Assembly (NCBI RefSeq): GCF_035946055.1
Contig: NZ_CP108364.1
Span: 1,550,001-1,614,000, forward strand
Length of the DNA: 64,000 nucleotides
Source: Streptomyces sp. NBC_01341
Lineage (GTDB): Bacteria > Actinomycetota > Actinomycetes > Streptomycetales > Streptomycetaceae
Reading direction: 5' to 3'
Below, piece after piece: positions 1-9,400 of the stretch (the first letter of the stretch is position 1; each line of letters starts with the position of its first letter). Under the pieces are notes generated by a model. It was not told the DNA's origin, did no database searches, and saw only the letters and a program-made list of their open reading frames with translations. The translations under genes were made by a program, and so were the position numbers.

Positions 1-2052
1 GTGGGCGACGGTCCGGACGTTGTAGGCGTTGTCCTCCAGAAGCTTGATCCACATCTTGTACCGGTCCGCGTCCGGGCTCGGGCGGACGTCGGCCGGGTCG
101 AGGATCGTGCCGTCGGCGAGGCCCGCGTTGATGGAGTTGTTCCACGCCAGGATGCCGATGCGGCCCTGGATCTGGCCGACGCCGGTGCTGCTGTCCTGCA
201 CCTTGGAGACACCGGGGAGGTTCTGGGCCCAGTCGGGGACGGTACCGGTGTAGTAGAACCCGACGCCGCCGTCCTTGATGAGGTCCTCCTGCCCGTAGTG
301 GCAGAACTCCCAGAAGGCGGTGGTCTGGATGAGGGCTTTGCGCATCCGGTAGCGACGGGCGGTGGAGGTGATGACGTCGTCGAGCGACATGATCGTCTCC
401 AGGCACTGCCTGCGCGTGTAGATGTTGTTCGACTGTTCGCCTCTGCCGATGGACTTCATGTATTCGGTGGCTTCGTCGGCGAGGGCCTCCCAGTAGGAGA
501 GGTCGAACCCGATGTCGAGCTTCTGGGCCGGAGGCGCGTCGAAGTCGCCCTGCCCCGTGTCACGCCCGGAGGCGATGTTGTTGTCGATCTCGATGTGCCC
601 GTCGCCGGACCCGATCGACTTGGTGACGATCTGGTCGAACGCCCAGTTCTCCGGCATCGCGTAGCCGAGGTTCCCGGAGAAGCCGGAGGACATGTTGGAG
701 ACGAAGCTGGTCCCCGCGTAGCCGGCGTCGGAGATGCGGGAACACGCGTTGCGCGGACCGTAGACACCGATCTTGTACGGATTGCCCATCCGGCTCATCT
801 GGGCCGCCACGCTCTTGAAGTACGGGAGGATGTGCGAGGTGACCTCGTCGTCGACCGCGTCGTAGTCCACCGCGAAGTAGATCCGGCTGCCGGGCTTGAA
901 GCCGTGCTCCTCGGCCTTGTACGCGGCGTTCGCGCAGTCCGTGACGCCCTGGGCCGGGCTGTAGTAGTCCACCGAACGGGCCCAGGTCTGGTAGATGGGG
1001 TAGCAGCGCAGCCCGTACTCCTTGATCGTGGCGAGCTCGCCCGGCTGGATCTCCTTCTCGGGCAGGTCGGTCGTGGACGGGTTGTACAGGTAGCGGCCGA
1101 TGTACTTGTAGCCCGCGCTCTTCAGCGCCTGCGCGCGGGCGGGGGTGATCTTCGTGACGCCGTCGCACGCCTCGCCCTGCCGCGTCTGGTCGCCGTAGGA
1201 CACCAGCAGCGAGGACCAGGTGCGGAAGTCGGCCGTGCCGTTGTCCGCGAGGTGCATGAACGACTGGAAGGTGCTGACGGCGGACGCCAGCGAGGAGGTG
1301 AACGAGGACGAGAAGGCCACGGGGCGCTTGTTGAGCACCATGCCGGCGGTGAAGAGCTGGACCCACACCCCCGAGCTGCCGGTGGACAGCGTGTGGCTCT
1401 TCAGTCCCGTCTGCGTGCCCGGACCGAAGACCCCGTTCGCCGTGCCGTCGGCCATGCCGAGCTCGTACTGGATGGCGTACAGCATCGACTTCGCGACGTC
1501 ACGCGAGTGGTGGCCGTCGCACGGGATGATGTAGAAGTCCTTGCGCAGGACGTAACGCCCGTTCAGCCACTGCTGGATGGAGCGGATGGTGTCGGAACCG
1601 GAGTTGACCGTGACGTAGGCGTCCATGTTGAACAGGCCCTTGACGGTCTTGGGCCAGAGGGCGCCGCCCGGGTAGGTGACGTCCACCCCCATGTTCTGGT
1701 GCAGCTTCGCCACGGCGTCCTGGACGCGGGAGTTGTACGTGCCGTCGATGTCACCGCCGTCGTACCCCTTGCAGTACAGGGCGGACTGGAGGATCCGGCA
1801 GAAGTTCGCGGAGGGGACCGTGCTCGCGTCCAGTTTGCCGTACTTCGAGGCGATCGCGGCGAGGGTGCCGTCGCCGAAGTTGTTGGACAGCGAACCGATG
1901 CCCATCTCGTACTGCAGAGCCCGGGTCAGGGCGTACATCACGGTCCAGCTGGTCTGGCCGTTCTCGTCGAGCTTCGACATGCCGAGGGTCGCGCCGTTGC
2001 CGTACGTGGTGTTGATGAATCTCTGGGCGCGAAGCACCATCTCGTCAGCCAT
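1..2052 (-). CDS. DUF1906 glycoside-hydrolase-like protein with peptidoglycan-binding-like repeats (3' end outside window)
   Basis: The frame is open from ATG at 2052 to the window edge (684 codons, no stop), so the C-terminus is missing. A GGGGAG ribosome site lies about 5 bases upstream. Residues 1-270 hold roughly three peptidoglycan-binding-like helical repeats (for example around NNFGDGTLAAIASKYG and GVFGPGTQTGLKSH). Residues about 290-470 match the DUF1906/Rv2525c-like TIM-barrel family: GEACDGVTKITPARAQALK, then YIGRYLYNP, RIYFAVDYDAVDD, YKIGVYGPRNAC and WAFDQIV. After residue 490 the sequence is unassigned, with a GVGQIQGRIGI stretch that recalls lysozyme-like domains. The family is thought to act on cell-wall glycans, but no activity is proven. 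No signal peptide is visible, so export would need another route. Family assignment is good; substrate is unknown. Confidence 0.85.
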   Translation of the reverse strand, partial: MADEMVLRAQRFINTTYGNGATLGMSKLDENGQTSWTVMYALTRALQYEMGIGSLSNNFGDGTLAAIASKYGKLDASTVPSANFCRILQSALYCKGYDGGDIDGTYNSRVQDAVAKLHQNMGVDVTYPGGALWPKTVKGLFNMDAYVTVNSGSDTIRSIQQWLNGRYVLRKDFYIIPCDGHHSRDVAKSMLYAIQYELGMADGTANGVFGPGTQTGLKSHTLSTGSSGVWVQLFTAGMVLNKRPVAFSSSFTSSLASAVSTFQSFMHLADNGTADFRTWSSLLVSYGDQTRQGEACDGVTKITPARAQALKSAGYKYIGRYLYNPSTTDLPEKEIQPGELATIKEYGLRCYPIYQTWARSVDYYSPAQGVTDCANAAYKAEEHGFKPGSRIYFAVDYDAVDDEVTSHILPYFKSVAAQMSRMGNPYKIGVYGPRNACSRISDAGYAGTSFVSNMSSGFSGNLGYAMPENWAFDQIVTKSIGSGDGHIEIDNNIASGRDTGQGDFDAPPAQKLDIGFDLSYWEALADEATEYMKSIGRGEQSNNIYTRRQCLETIMSLDDVITSTARRYRMRKALIQTTAFWEFCHYGQEDLIKDGGVGFYYTGTVPDWAQNLPGVSKVQDSSTGVGQIQGRIGILAWNNSINAGLADGTILDPADVRPSPDADRYKMWIKLLEDNAYNVRTVAH

Positions 2053-2317
2053 GAACTCCCCTTTCACGGGACCGGAGGAAGACGTCCGGGAGCGCTGGAA
2101 GGAGAGAGTCCGTGTTCCGGCGCACGCCGGTGCCGCGCGCGTCGGCCCCGCGCCGGATGAAGATCCGCCGCCCGCCGATCACGCGGCGCCCCCCTTGGCC
2201 CCCGTACCAACAGCCGCTCAGTAAGCGCTTGTTGAAGCCACCGAGGTGACCCGTCGTCCACCCTCATCCACCCCCGGCGACCGTTCAAGTCCTGTTCGGG
2301 CGGGTCCGACGGGTATG

Positions 2318-2333
2318 CCTGGTACGGACCAGA
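2318..2333 (-). promoter_or_regulatory. dre-like DasR site (weak)
   Basis: The inverted repeat CTGGT-acgg-ACCAG (2319-2332) has the arm sequence and 4-base spacing of the DasR-responsive element (consensus ACTGGTCTAGACCAGT), but the central CTAG is not conserved. I count 11 of 16 matches. It lies about 266 bases upstream of the DUF1906 gene start. DasR represses GlcNAc and chitin genes in Streptomyces; binding here is inference. Confidence 0.35.
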
Positions 2334-2488
2334 TCTTGTGACGGTCCCGCATCCGGATCGGTGCCGAACCAGTACGCGCACCATGTTTGAAGTTCCGGAA
2401 GTGAACCTGGGAGGCGCATGGTTGACCGGATTCCGGATCAGACCGCACCCTCGCACCCGCATCCCCGGCAGGTCCACCCGCTCCTACG

Positions 2489-2528
2489 CCAGGAGGGCCG
2501 CACCCCTCGCGGGACGCGGCCCTCCTGG
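2489..2528 (-). terminator. Rho-independent-type hairpin after ngcG
   Basis: A perfect 13-bp stem (2489-2501 with 2516-2528) and 14-base loop begin 34 bases past the ngcG stop. There is no clear U tract, which is common in Streptomyces terminators. Confidence 0.75.
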
Positions 2529-2561
2529 CGATCGTGTGCGGCGGGACCGTCCCGCGGTGTC

Positions 2562-3479
2562 CTACTTCAGCGCCCCCGCCGTCAGACCCGCGACGACCTG
2601 CCGCTGGAAGACGATGTAGGCCAGGAGCACCGGCAGCATCGCCATGACCAGGCCGGCGAAGAGGCCGGACCAGTCGCCCTTGTACCCCTGGCTCGTGGCC
2701 AGTTCGACCAGCCCCTGGGAGAGCACCTTGCCGTCCGGGTCCGTGTTCAGCACCGTCGGCAGCATGTACTGGTTCCACTGCCCGAGGAAGTTGAAGATGC
2801 CGACGCTGATCAGGCCGGGCTTGGCCATCGGCAGCATCACCTGGAAGAAGGTGCGGCTGTGCGAGGCCCCGTCGAGCATGGCCGCTTCCGCGATCGACGT
2901 CGGCAGGGTCCGGAAGAACGAGGTGAGGAAGAAGACGGTGAACGGGAGCGAGTAGGCGATGTAGACCAGGATCAGCCCGTGCACCGAGTTCAGCAGGCCC
3001 ATGTTGTTCATGACGAAGAACAGCGGGACCAGCGCCAGGATGATCGGGAAGCTCATCCCCCCGATGAAGAGGAAGTAGATGAACCGGTTCCCCGGGAAGT
3101 CGAACCGCGCCAGCACGTACGCCGCCATCGAGCCGAGCAGCAGGGTGCCGATGAGGGAACCGCCCACCACCATGATGGTGTTGAGGAAGTAGTCGCTCAT
3201 GTGCGCCTGGTTCCAGGCGCGCGACCAGTTCTCGAAGTGGAGCCTGTCCGGCAGCGACCAGGGCGTCGACAGGATCGAGTCGTCCGTCTTGAAGGACGCC
3301 ATCACCGCCCAGAGCAGCGGCATGACGACGAGAACCGCCCAGATGATCAGCACTCCGTGCGAGAAGACGTTGAGGACCTTGCCCTCGCTGCTCTTCGCCG
3401 TCTCGCCGGCCGGCGCGCCGGTCTTCGTCACCGGCGAGCGCTGGGCCGGGACGGCGGGAGGGGTCTCAGTGACCTTCAT
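2562..3479 (-). CDS. ngcG: Sugar ABC transporter permease, NgcG type (MalG family)
   Basis: This 305-residue inner-membrane permease is the last gene of ngcEFG. Six membrane spans are expected; clear ones include VLIIWAVLVVMPLLWAVMA near the N-terminus and FIGGMSFPIILALVPLFFV mid-protein. The cytoplasmic EAA loop that docks the ATPase is at about residue 199 (EAAMLDGASHSRTFFQV). It would form the channel with NgcF for N-acetylglucosamine and chitobiose delivered by NgcE. No ATPase is encoded here; Streptomyces sugar importers of this class usually share MsiK encoded elsewhere. ATG at 3479 follows the upstream gene by 97 bases. The symbol rests on operon content and the NgcE-like binding protein. 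Confidence 0.85.
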   Translation of the reverse strand: MKVTETPPAVPAQRSPVTKTGAPAGETAKSSEGKVLNVFSHGVLIIWAVLVVMPLLWAVMASFKTDDSILSTPWSLPDRLHFENWSRAWNQAHMSDYFLNTIMVVGGSLIGTLLLGSMAAYVLARFDFPGNRFIYFLFIGGMSFPIILALVPLFFVMNNMGLLNSVHGLILVYIAYSLPFTVFFLTSFFRTLPTSIAEAAMLDGASHSRTFFQVMLPMAKPGLISVGIFNFLGQWNQYMLPTVLNTDPDGKVLSQGLVELATSQGYKGDWSGLFAGLVMAMLPVLLAYIVFQRQVVAGLTAGALK

Positions 3480-3576
3480 GCGTGCTCACCTCGTACAACT
3501 GTCGAGCCGGCCACCGGGACCGAACTGTTCTGCGTGCCACCGGTCGTCCGGTCGCCGTACCGCGAGGGGCCCGGCA

Positions 3577-4500
3577 TCAGAACTCCAGCCGCTCGCGCCG
3601 GCCCAGCCGCATCACGATGCCCGCGAAGAGCATGGTGACGATGAGCAGACCGACGCCGATCGTCGTCGCGTAACCGGCCTGGGCGTCCCTGAAGGCCGTC
3701 TGGTAGACGTACAGCGGCAGGACGGTGGTGGAGTAGTCCGGGCCTCCCGGGCCGACCGTCATGACCTGTACGGCGGTGAATGCCTCGACACCGAGCGCCA
3801 GGATGCCCATGTAGACCCAGCCCGACTGCACGGTGTCCCAGAGCAGCGGGAGCGTGATCTTGAAGAACGTCGTGATGCGGCTGGCGCCGTCGAGCAGCGC
3901 CGCCTCGTAGAAGTCCTTCGGGATGGACGCCATGCCGGCGGAGAAGAGGACGACGAAGAATCCGACCGTCGACCAGATCAGCACGACCATCACGCAGTAG
4001 AGCGCGAGGTCGGGATCGCCGAGCCAGTCCGGCTGCAGGCTCTTGAGACCGACGGCCTTGAGTGCCTCGTTCAGCATTCCGGACGACGGGTTGAACGCGA
4101 ACTGGAACAGCAGGGCCACGATCACGATCGACAGGACCTGGGGGAAGAAGTAAGCGATCTTGTAGAAGGAGGAGCCGCGCACCCCGGCGACCGCGGCGCT
4201 TTTGCGCCGACGGCCGCCGACATTGAGCATGAAGGCGAAGAAGAGCGCGAGGCCCAGCGTCACCAGCGGCAGCAGCAGGGCGAGCAGCACGCTGTGCTGC
4301 AGGGACTTCCAGAAGATGTCGTCGCCGAGCATCCGACTGTAGTTGTCGAAGCCGACCATCCGGAAGTCCGGGCTGAGTCCGGTCCAGTCCGTGAACGAGT
4401 AGTAGATGGACTGGGCGAAGGGCCAGATGACGAAGATGGCGTACAACGCCAGCGGGACCACGAGGAATCCCGCGATGAACCGGTACTTGCCGTGCTGCAT
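3577..4500 (-). CDS. ngcF: Sugar ABC transporter permease, NgcF type (MalF family)
   Basis: This 307-residue permease has an N-terminal span (FLVVPLALYAIFVIWPFAQ), further spans through the protein, and an EAA docking loop near residue 195 (EAALLDGASRITTFFKI). It is the MalF-type half of the transmembrane pair with NgcG. The gene starts 50 bases after the ngcE stop and is cotranscribed by position. A basic patch GGRRRKSAAVAG occurs in a loop after the second or third span. Specificity for GlcNAc/chitobiose is inferred from the neighbouring binding protein, since permease sequence alone does not give it. Confidence 0.85.
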   Translation of the reverse strand: MQHGKYRFIAGFLVVPLALYAIFVIWPFAQSIYYSFTDWTGLSPDFRMVGFDNYSRMLGDDIFWKSLQHSVLLALLLPLVTLGLALFFAFMLNVGGRRRKSAAVAGVRGSSFYKIAYFFPQVLSIVIVALLFQFAFNPSSGMLNEALKAVGLKSLQPDWLGDPDLALYCVMVVLIWSTVGFFVVLFSAGMASIPKDFYEAALLDGASRITTFFKITLPLLWDTVQSGWVYMGILALGVEAFTAVQVMTVGPGGPDYSTTVLPLYVYQTAFRDAQAGYATTIGVGLLIVTMLFAGIVMRLGRRERLEF

Positions 4501-4550
4501 CGTTTACCGACCCCGATTTCCGAGCGGGTGCCGCCGCTGGTGACGGTTGC

Positions 4551-5999
4551 TCACTGGTGCTTGTAGTGCTTGATGGACTGGTCCTTGGCTGCCGCGTCCG
4601 CGAAGGCCTGGATCTTCTTGATGGTCTCCGCCGGGGTCGCGCGGCCCGCCATCATCTCGCCGATTCCGGCGATACCGATCTGCTCCTTCTGCAGCTTCAC
4701 GTACCAGTCCTGCAGACGCGGGTTCACCACGTTGTCGCCGGCCGTCTTGAGGACGTCGACACCGGACTGCATGGCGGTGGAGAGCGTCAGCCCGTCGGTG
4801 CCGCCGTTGAAGGCGCTGAGGGACTTCACCGACTTGGTGAAGTTCTTCGAGGAGTCCTCGCTGAGCATGATGCGCAGCTGCTCCATCGCCCCCTCGGGGT
4901 TCTTCGCCTTGGCCGGGACGACGAAGGGCTCGCCGCCGGACGCCCAGATGGTGCCGAAGGGCAGCTTGTCGGACGAGTCGAGGCTGGACGGCGCGCCGAC
5001 CATCATCTTGAAGTCGTCCGGCGTGGTCGGGGCGGCCTCGTTCTCCACCCACGAGCCGTTCGGGATGAAGAGCGCCTTGCCCTTGGTCCACTCGGTCTGC
5101 GACTGGATGTGGGTCAGGCCGGGTGTGCCCTTGAGGATGTAGCCCTTCTTGTAGAGCTCGTAGTACGCCTCGAACGCGGCCTTGACGGCCGGGTCCTTCC
5201 AGGCGTTCGGCTCGAGGTTGTCGATCTTGTCGAGGACCTCGCGGCCGCCGATCTTGCCGATGAAGGGGTACAGGGAGAAGGGCAGGTAGTACGGGTACTT
5301 GCCGGGGTAGGTCCAGCCGGCGATGCCCTTCTTCTTCGCCTTCTCGCAGAGCGCGAGCATGTCGTCCCAGTTCTCCGGGTACGTCGCGTCGAGCTTCTCG
5401 AGGTTGGTCTGGGAGTACCAGACGCCGTAGACCGTGTACGCGTAGTACATGATCCAGACGGGGTCGCCGTCGAACTGGCCCATCTCCAGGACACCGGGGC
5501 GGAGCGTGTCGCGGACCTTCTTGGCCGGGTCGTCGTAGGACGGGGCGTCCATGAGCGGCGTGAGGTCGAGCAGCTGCTTCTTGCCGACGAGGACACCCAT
5601 GTCCATCTGCTCGGCGCCCGAGTTGTCGATGAGGTCCGGCGGGGTACCGCCGTTGAAGCGCGGCTGCAGCGTCGACTGGATCTTCTCGGTCGCGGCGTGC
5701 TTGACCTTCGGAGCCTTGGGGAAGGCCGCGTTGTACTTCTTCTCGGCGTCGATGGCGTACTGCTCACCGAAGCCGCCGTTGAAGATGACGACCTCGAGGG
5801 CGGCGGTCTCGTTGACTCCGAGCGGGTTCTTGGCGCTCTTGGTGCCCTTTTCGACCTTGTCGTCACCTCCGCTGTCGCTACTCGCGCAAGCCGACAGGAA
5901 GCTCATCGTCGGAACAGCGATCAGGCCGAGTGCGGCAGAACGCTTGATCAGATCGCGACGGCCAAGGCCCTCATTCGTGCGGCCTGAGATGGATCCCAT
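4551..5999 (-). CDS. ngcE: N-acetylglucosamine/diacetylchitobiose-binding lipoprotein NgcE
   Basis: This 482-residue extracellular solute-binding protein matches the Streptomyces NgcE family, which captures GlcNAc and (GlcNAc)2 for import. ATG 5999 is preferred over an in-frame TTG at 6005 because a GAGG ribosome site sits 8 bases upstream of the ATG and only about 2 from the TTG. The signal region has a twin-arginine pattern (GRRDLIKRSAALG, residues 13-25) and lipobox LSAC with Cys38, so it is probably a Tat-exported lipoprotein. The mature part has the usual binding-protein pattern, including GGTPPDLIDNSGAEQMDMG and the aromatic run GYILKGTPGLTHIQSQTEW. It leads ngcEFG, and a good DasR site lies 236 bases upstream. 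Aminosugar uptake feeding DasR control is well established for this family. Confidence 0.88.
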   Translation of the reverse strand: MGSISGRTNEGLGRRDLIKRSAALGLIAVPTMSFLSACASSDSGGDDKVEKGTKSAKNPLGVNETAALEVVIFNGGFGEQYAIDAEKKYNAAFPKAPKVKHAATEKIQSTLQPRFNGGTPPDLIDNSGAEQMDMGVLVGKKQLLDLTPLMDAPSYDDPAKKVRDTLRPGVLEMGQFDGDPVWIMYYAYTVYGVWYSQTNLEKLDATYPENWDDMLALCEKAKKKGIAGWTYPGKYPYYLPFSLYPFIGKIGGREVLDKIDNLEPNAWKDPAVKAAFEAYYELYKKGYILKGTPGLTHIQSQTEWTKGKALFIPNGSWVENEAAPTTPDDFKMMVGAPSSLDSSDKLPFGTIWASGGEPFVVPAKAKNPEGAMEQLRIMLSEDSSKNFTKSVKSLSAFNGGTDGLTLSTAMQSGVDVLKTAGDNVVNPRLQDWYVKLQKEQIGIAGIGEMMAGRATPAETIKKIQAFADAAAKDQSIKHYKHQ

Positions 6000-6234
6000 G
6001 CTCAAGTCCTCGCCTTCTACAGGACTCAGGCGGTGTACCGGTCACCCATGGTGAATTCGCCTCAGGCGAAGGGTCCCGCCACCGCGGTCAGTTGCGCTTG
6101 GGTCGTGCACATTTCGTCGTGACTATGCAGTGGAGGAGTTCCGGGAACCGTATAGCAGGTCGCTTCTCGCACCCCGCGGACGTGCACCCTCCCCCGCGTC
6201 CGCGCGCCGTTGTGAAGCGGCTGTGCAGACGCCG

Positions 6235-6250
6235 ACAGGTATAGTCCACT
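6235..6250 (-). promoter_or_regulatory. DasR-responsive element (dre) upstream of ngcE
   Basis: Read on the minus strand the site is AGTGGACTATACCTGT, matching the dre consensus ACTGGTCTAGACCAGT at about 12-13 of 16 positions with the correct symmetry. DasR control of ngcEFG is established in Streptomyces, so site and context agree. Confidence 0.7.
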
Positions 6251-6450
6251 TGCCGCCAACTGAGCAAGATCGAATGCATGGTTGAGCGGCCATCTTTCCC
6301 GAGTTGAGACCTCGCGGACGCTTCGGCACCGTGCGCCCTCGCACGGATGCACCGTTTCTCGCAATACGGTCGAATCACCAGGGCGACCCCGCGCAACACC
6401 CTTGACACATGCGGTCACTTGGCTCCCTACTGGAACACGTATTGCATGAT

Positions 6451-6462
6451 GACAACGTTGTC
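6451..6462 (+). promoter_or_regulatory. LacI-type palindromic operator candidate upstream of the GH92 gene
   Basis: GACAACGTTGTC is a perfect 12-bp palindrome centred on CG, typical of LacI/GalR-family operators. It lies 31 bases before the mannosidase start and downstream of a TTGACA hexamer at 6402-6407. A repressor here could block transcription. No LacI gene is present in the window. Confidence 0.5.
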
Positions 6463-6492
6463 CAAGCATGTCCCCGGGAGGAATGGCTCCGT

Positions 6493-9400
6493 ATGCAGCC
6501 CCTACGTGGTCCCCAGCAAGGCTCGCGCCACAGACAAAGCCACTCGGCCGCGGTCCTCGCGGCCTCTCTCGTGCTGGCTCTCGCAGCGCCCACGACGGCC
6601 TTCGCACAGTCGTCCGCCGCCGCCCATAAACCGTCCCGCGAAACGACGTTCAGCTCTTCCTTCGAAACCGACGAGAAGCAGCCGGACTGGCGCAACACGG
6701 TCGAAGAGAGCGCGGACGGCAAGAAGCGGGCATCGGGTGTCGACGGTGGATTCACCGCCGGAATACCGGGCAATGTCACCGACCGGGTCACGGATCTGCG
6801 GGCGAGCGGCGAGAACGCCGGTTCCGGTGAGGTCAAGGAGAACCTGGTCGACGTGGAACCGGGCAGCAAATGGCTGGCCTTCGCGACGACCGGCTGGGTC
6901 GAGTTCGACCTCTCCGAGCCCACCAAGGTCGTCACCTACGCCCTGACCTCGGCGAACGACCACGCCGAGCGGGACCCGAAGGACTGGACCCTCAAGGGCT
7001 CCGCCGACGGAAAGACCTGGACCGACCTGGACACGCGCACCGGTGAGACGTTCTCCGAGCGCCACCAGACCAAGTCGTACGACTTCACCACGGGCACCGC
7101 CTACCAGCACTTCCGGCTGGAGTTCACGAAGAACAACGGTGCGTCGGACGCGATCCAGCTCTCCGACGTCCAGTTCTCCGACGGGGACACGACGACGCCC
7201 GCCCCCGCCGAGATGCGCAGCCAGGCCGACCGCGGGCCCTCGGGCTCCCCCACCGCCAAGCAGGGCGCGGGCTTCACCGGCAAGAAGGCCCTGCGGTACG
7301 CCGGTACGCACAAGCCGGACGGCCGCGCGTACTCGTACAACAAGGTCTTCGACGTCGACACGGCGGTCACCAAGGACACCCAGCTGTCCTACCTGGTCTA
7401 TCCGCAGATGACCGAGACGGACCTCGACTACCCCGCCACGCACGTGGCCGTGGACCTCGCGTTCACCGACGGCACGTACCTCAGCGAGCTGAAGGCAACC
7501 GACTCCCACGGCGGGTTCCTCACCCCGCAGGGCCAGGCCGACGCCAAGCGGCTGTACGTCAACCAGTGGAACAAGGTCGCCTCGCGCATCGGCACGGTGG
7601 CCGCCGGCAAGACGGTCGACCGGATCCTGGTTGCGTACGACTCCCCCAAGGGCCCGTCGAAGTTCCAGGGCTGGATCGACGACATCGCGCTCGCCCCGAA
7701 GGCCCCGGAGAAGCGCAAGGCGCACCTCTCGGACTACGCCTCGACGGTGCGCGGCACCAACTCCAGCGGTGGCTTCTCGCGCGGCAACAACTTCCCCGCG
7801 ACCGCGGTCCCGCACGGCTTCAACTTCTGGACGCCGGTCACGAACGCCGGCACCACGAGCTGGCTCTACGACTACGCGCGCGGCAACAATGCCGACAACC
7901 TGCCCACCCTGCAGGCTTTCAGCGCCAGTCACGAGCCGAGCCCCTGGATGGGCGACCGCCAGACCTTCCAGATGATGCCGTCCGCGGCCGCGGGCACCCC
8001 TGACGCCTCCCGCACGGCCCGCGCGCTGCCGTTCCGCCACGAGAACGAGACCGCGACGCCGCACTACTACGGCGTGACGTTCGAGAACGGCCTCAAGGCC
8101 GAGATGACGCCCACCGACCACGCGGCGCGCATGCAGTTCACCTATCCCGGTGACGACGCGAGCCTCGTCTTCGACAACATCTCCAACGACGGCGGTCTCA
8201 CCCTCGACCCGGAGACCGGTTCGTTCACCGGTTACTCCGACGTGAAGAGCGGCGGCTCCACCGGGGCGACCCGGCTCTTCGTATACGGTTCCTTCGACGC
8301 GCCGGTCACCGACAGCGGCAAGCTGAAGGGCGGCGGCGGTGACGACGTCACCGGCTTCTTCCGCTTCGACGCGGGTAAGGACCACAAGGTCGGTCTTCGC
8401 CTGGCCACCTCGCTGATCAGCGTCGACCAGGCGAAGAAGAACCTCGCCACGGAGCTTCCGGAGAAGACCTCCTTCGACAAGGTGCGCAAGAACGCGCAGA
8501 AGGCCTGGGACAAGATCCTCGGCAAGGTCGAGGTCGAGGGTGCGAACGCCGACCAGCTGACCACCCTCTACTCCAGCCTGTACCGGCTCTTCCTCTACCC
8601 GAACTCGGGCTTCGAGCAGGTCGACGGGGTCTCCACCTATGCGAGCCCGTTCTCGCCGCAGACCGGGGCCGACACCCCCACCCACACCGGTGCGAAGATC
8701 GTCAAGGGTGAGGTGTACGTCAACAACGGCTTCTGGGACACCTACCGGACGACCTGGCCGGCTTACTCCTTCCTGTCGCCGAAGCAGGCCGGCAGGATGG
8801 TCGACGGCTTCGTCCAGCAGTACAAGGACGGCGGCTGGATCTCCCGCTGGTCCTCGCCCGGTTACTCCGACCTGATGACCGGGACCAGTTCGGACGTGGC
8901 CTTCGCCGACGCGTACGTCAAGGGCGTCGACTTCGACGCCGAGGCGGCGTACGACGCGGCGGTCAAGAACGCCACGGTGACCCCGCCGTCCTCGGGCGTC
9001 GGCCGCAAGGGCATGGACACCTCGGTCTTCACCGGATACGCCAACACCTCGACGCACGAGGGCCTGTCGTGGTCGCTGGAGGGCTACCTCAACGACTACG
9101 GCATCGCGCAGATGGGCCAGGCGCTCTACAAGAAGACGAAGAAGGAGCGCTACAAGGAGGAGTCCGAGTACTTCCTCAACCGCGCCCGGAACTACGTCAA
9201 GCTCTTCGACGACAAGGCCGGCTTCTTCCAGGGCAAGAAGGCGAACGGCGACTGGCGCCTGCCCTCCGACCAGTACGACCCCCGTGTCTGGGGCTACGAC
9301 TACACGGAGACCAACGGCTGGGGCTACGCCTTCACCGCGCCGCAGGACAGCAAGGGCCTGGCCAACCTCTACGGCGGCCGTGAGGGTCTCGCCAAGAAGC

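Larger units (their letters stand above)
2053..2561. other. Gene-free stretch between ngcG and the DUF1906 gene
   Basis: This 509-base stretch contains the ngcG terminator hairpin (2489-2528) and a dre-like inverted repeat (2318-2333). It must also carry the promoter of the DUF1906 gene. I see no credible protein-coding frame; open frames here lack ribosome sites and recognisable protein sequence. Confidence 0.6.
6000..6492. promoter_or_regulatory. Divergent ngcE / alpha-mannosidase promoter region
   Basis: This 493-base stretch separates two divergent genes. It contains the DasR-type site (6235-6250), a TTGACA hexamer at 6402-6407 oriented toward the mannosidase, and a 12-bp palindrome (6451-6462). 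Several short open frames are present, but none has a ribosome site or recognisable product. Confidence 0.6.

Noticed and set aside
1..2160. A long plus-strand open frame (about 719 codons)
   Set aside because: It is the exact antisense of the DUF1906 gene frame, has biased Val/Asp/Arg composition typical of high-GC shadow frames, and lacks a ribosome site.
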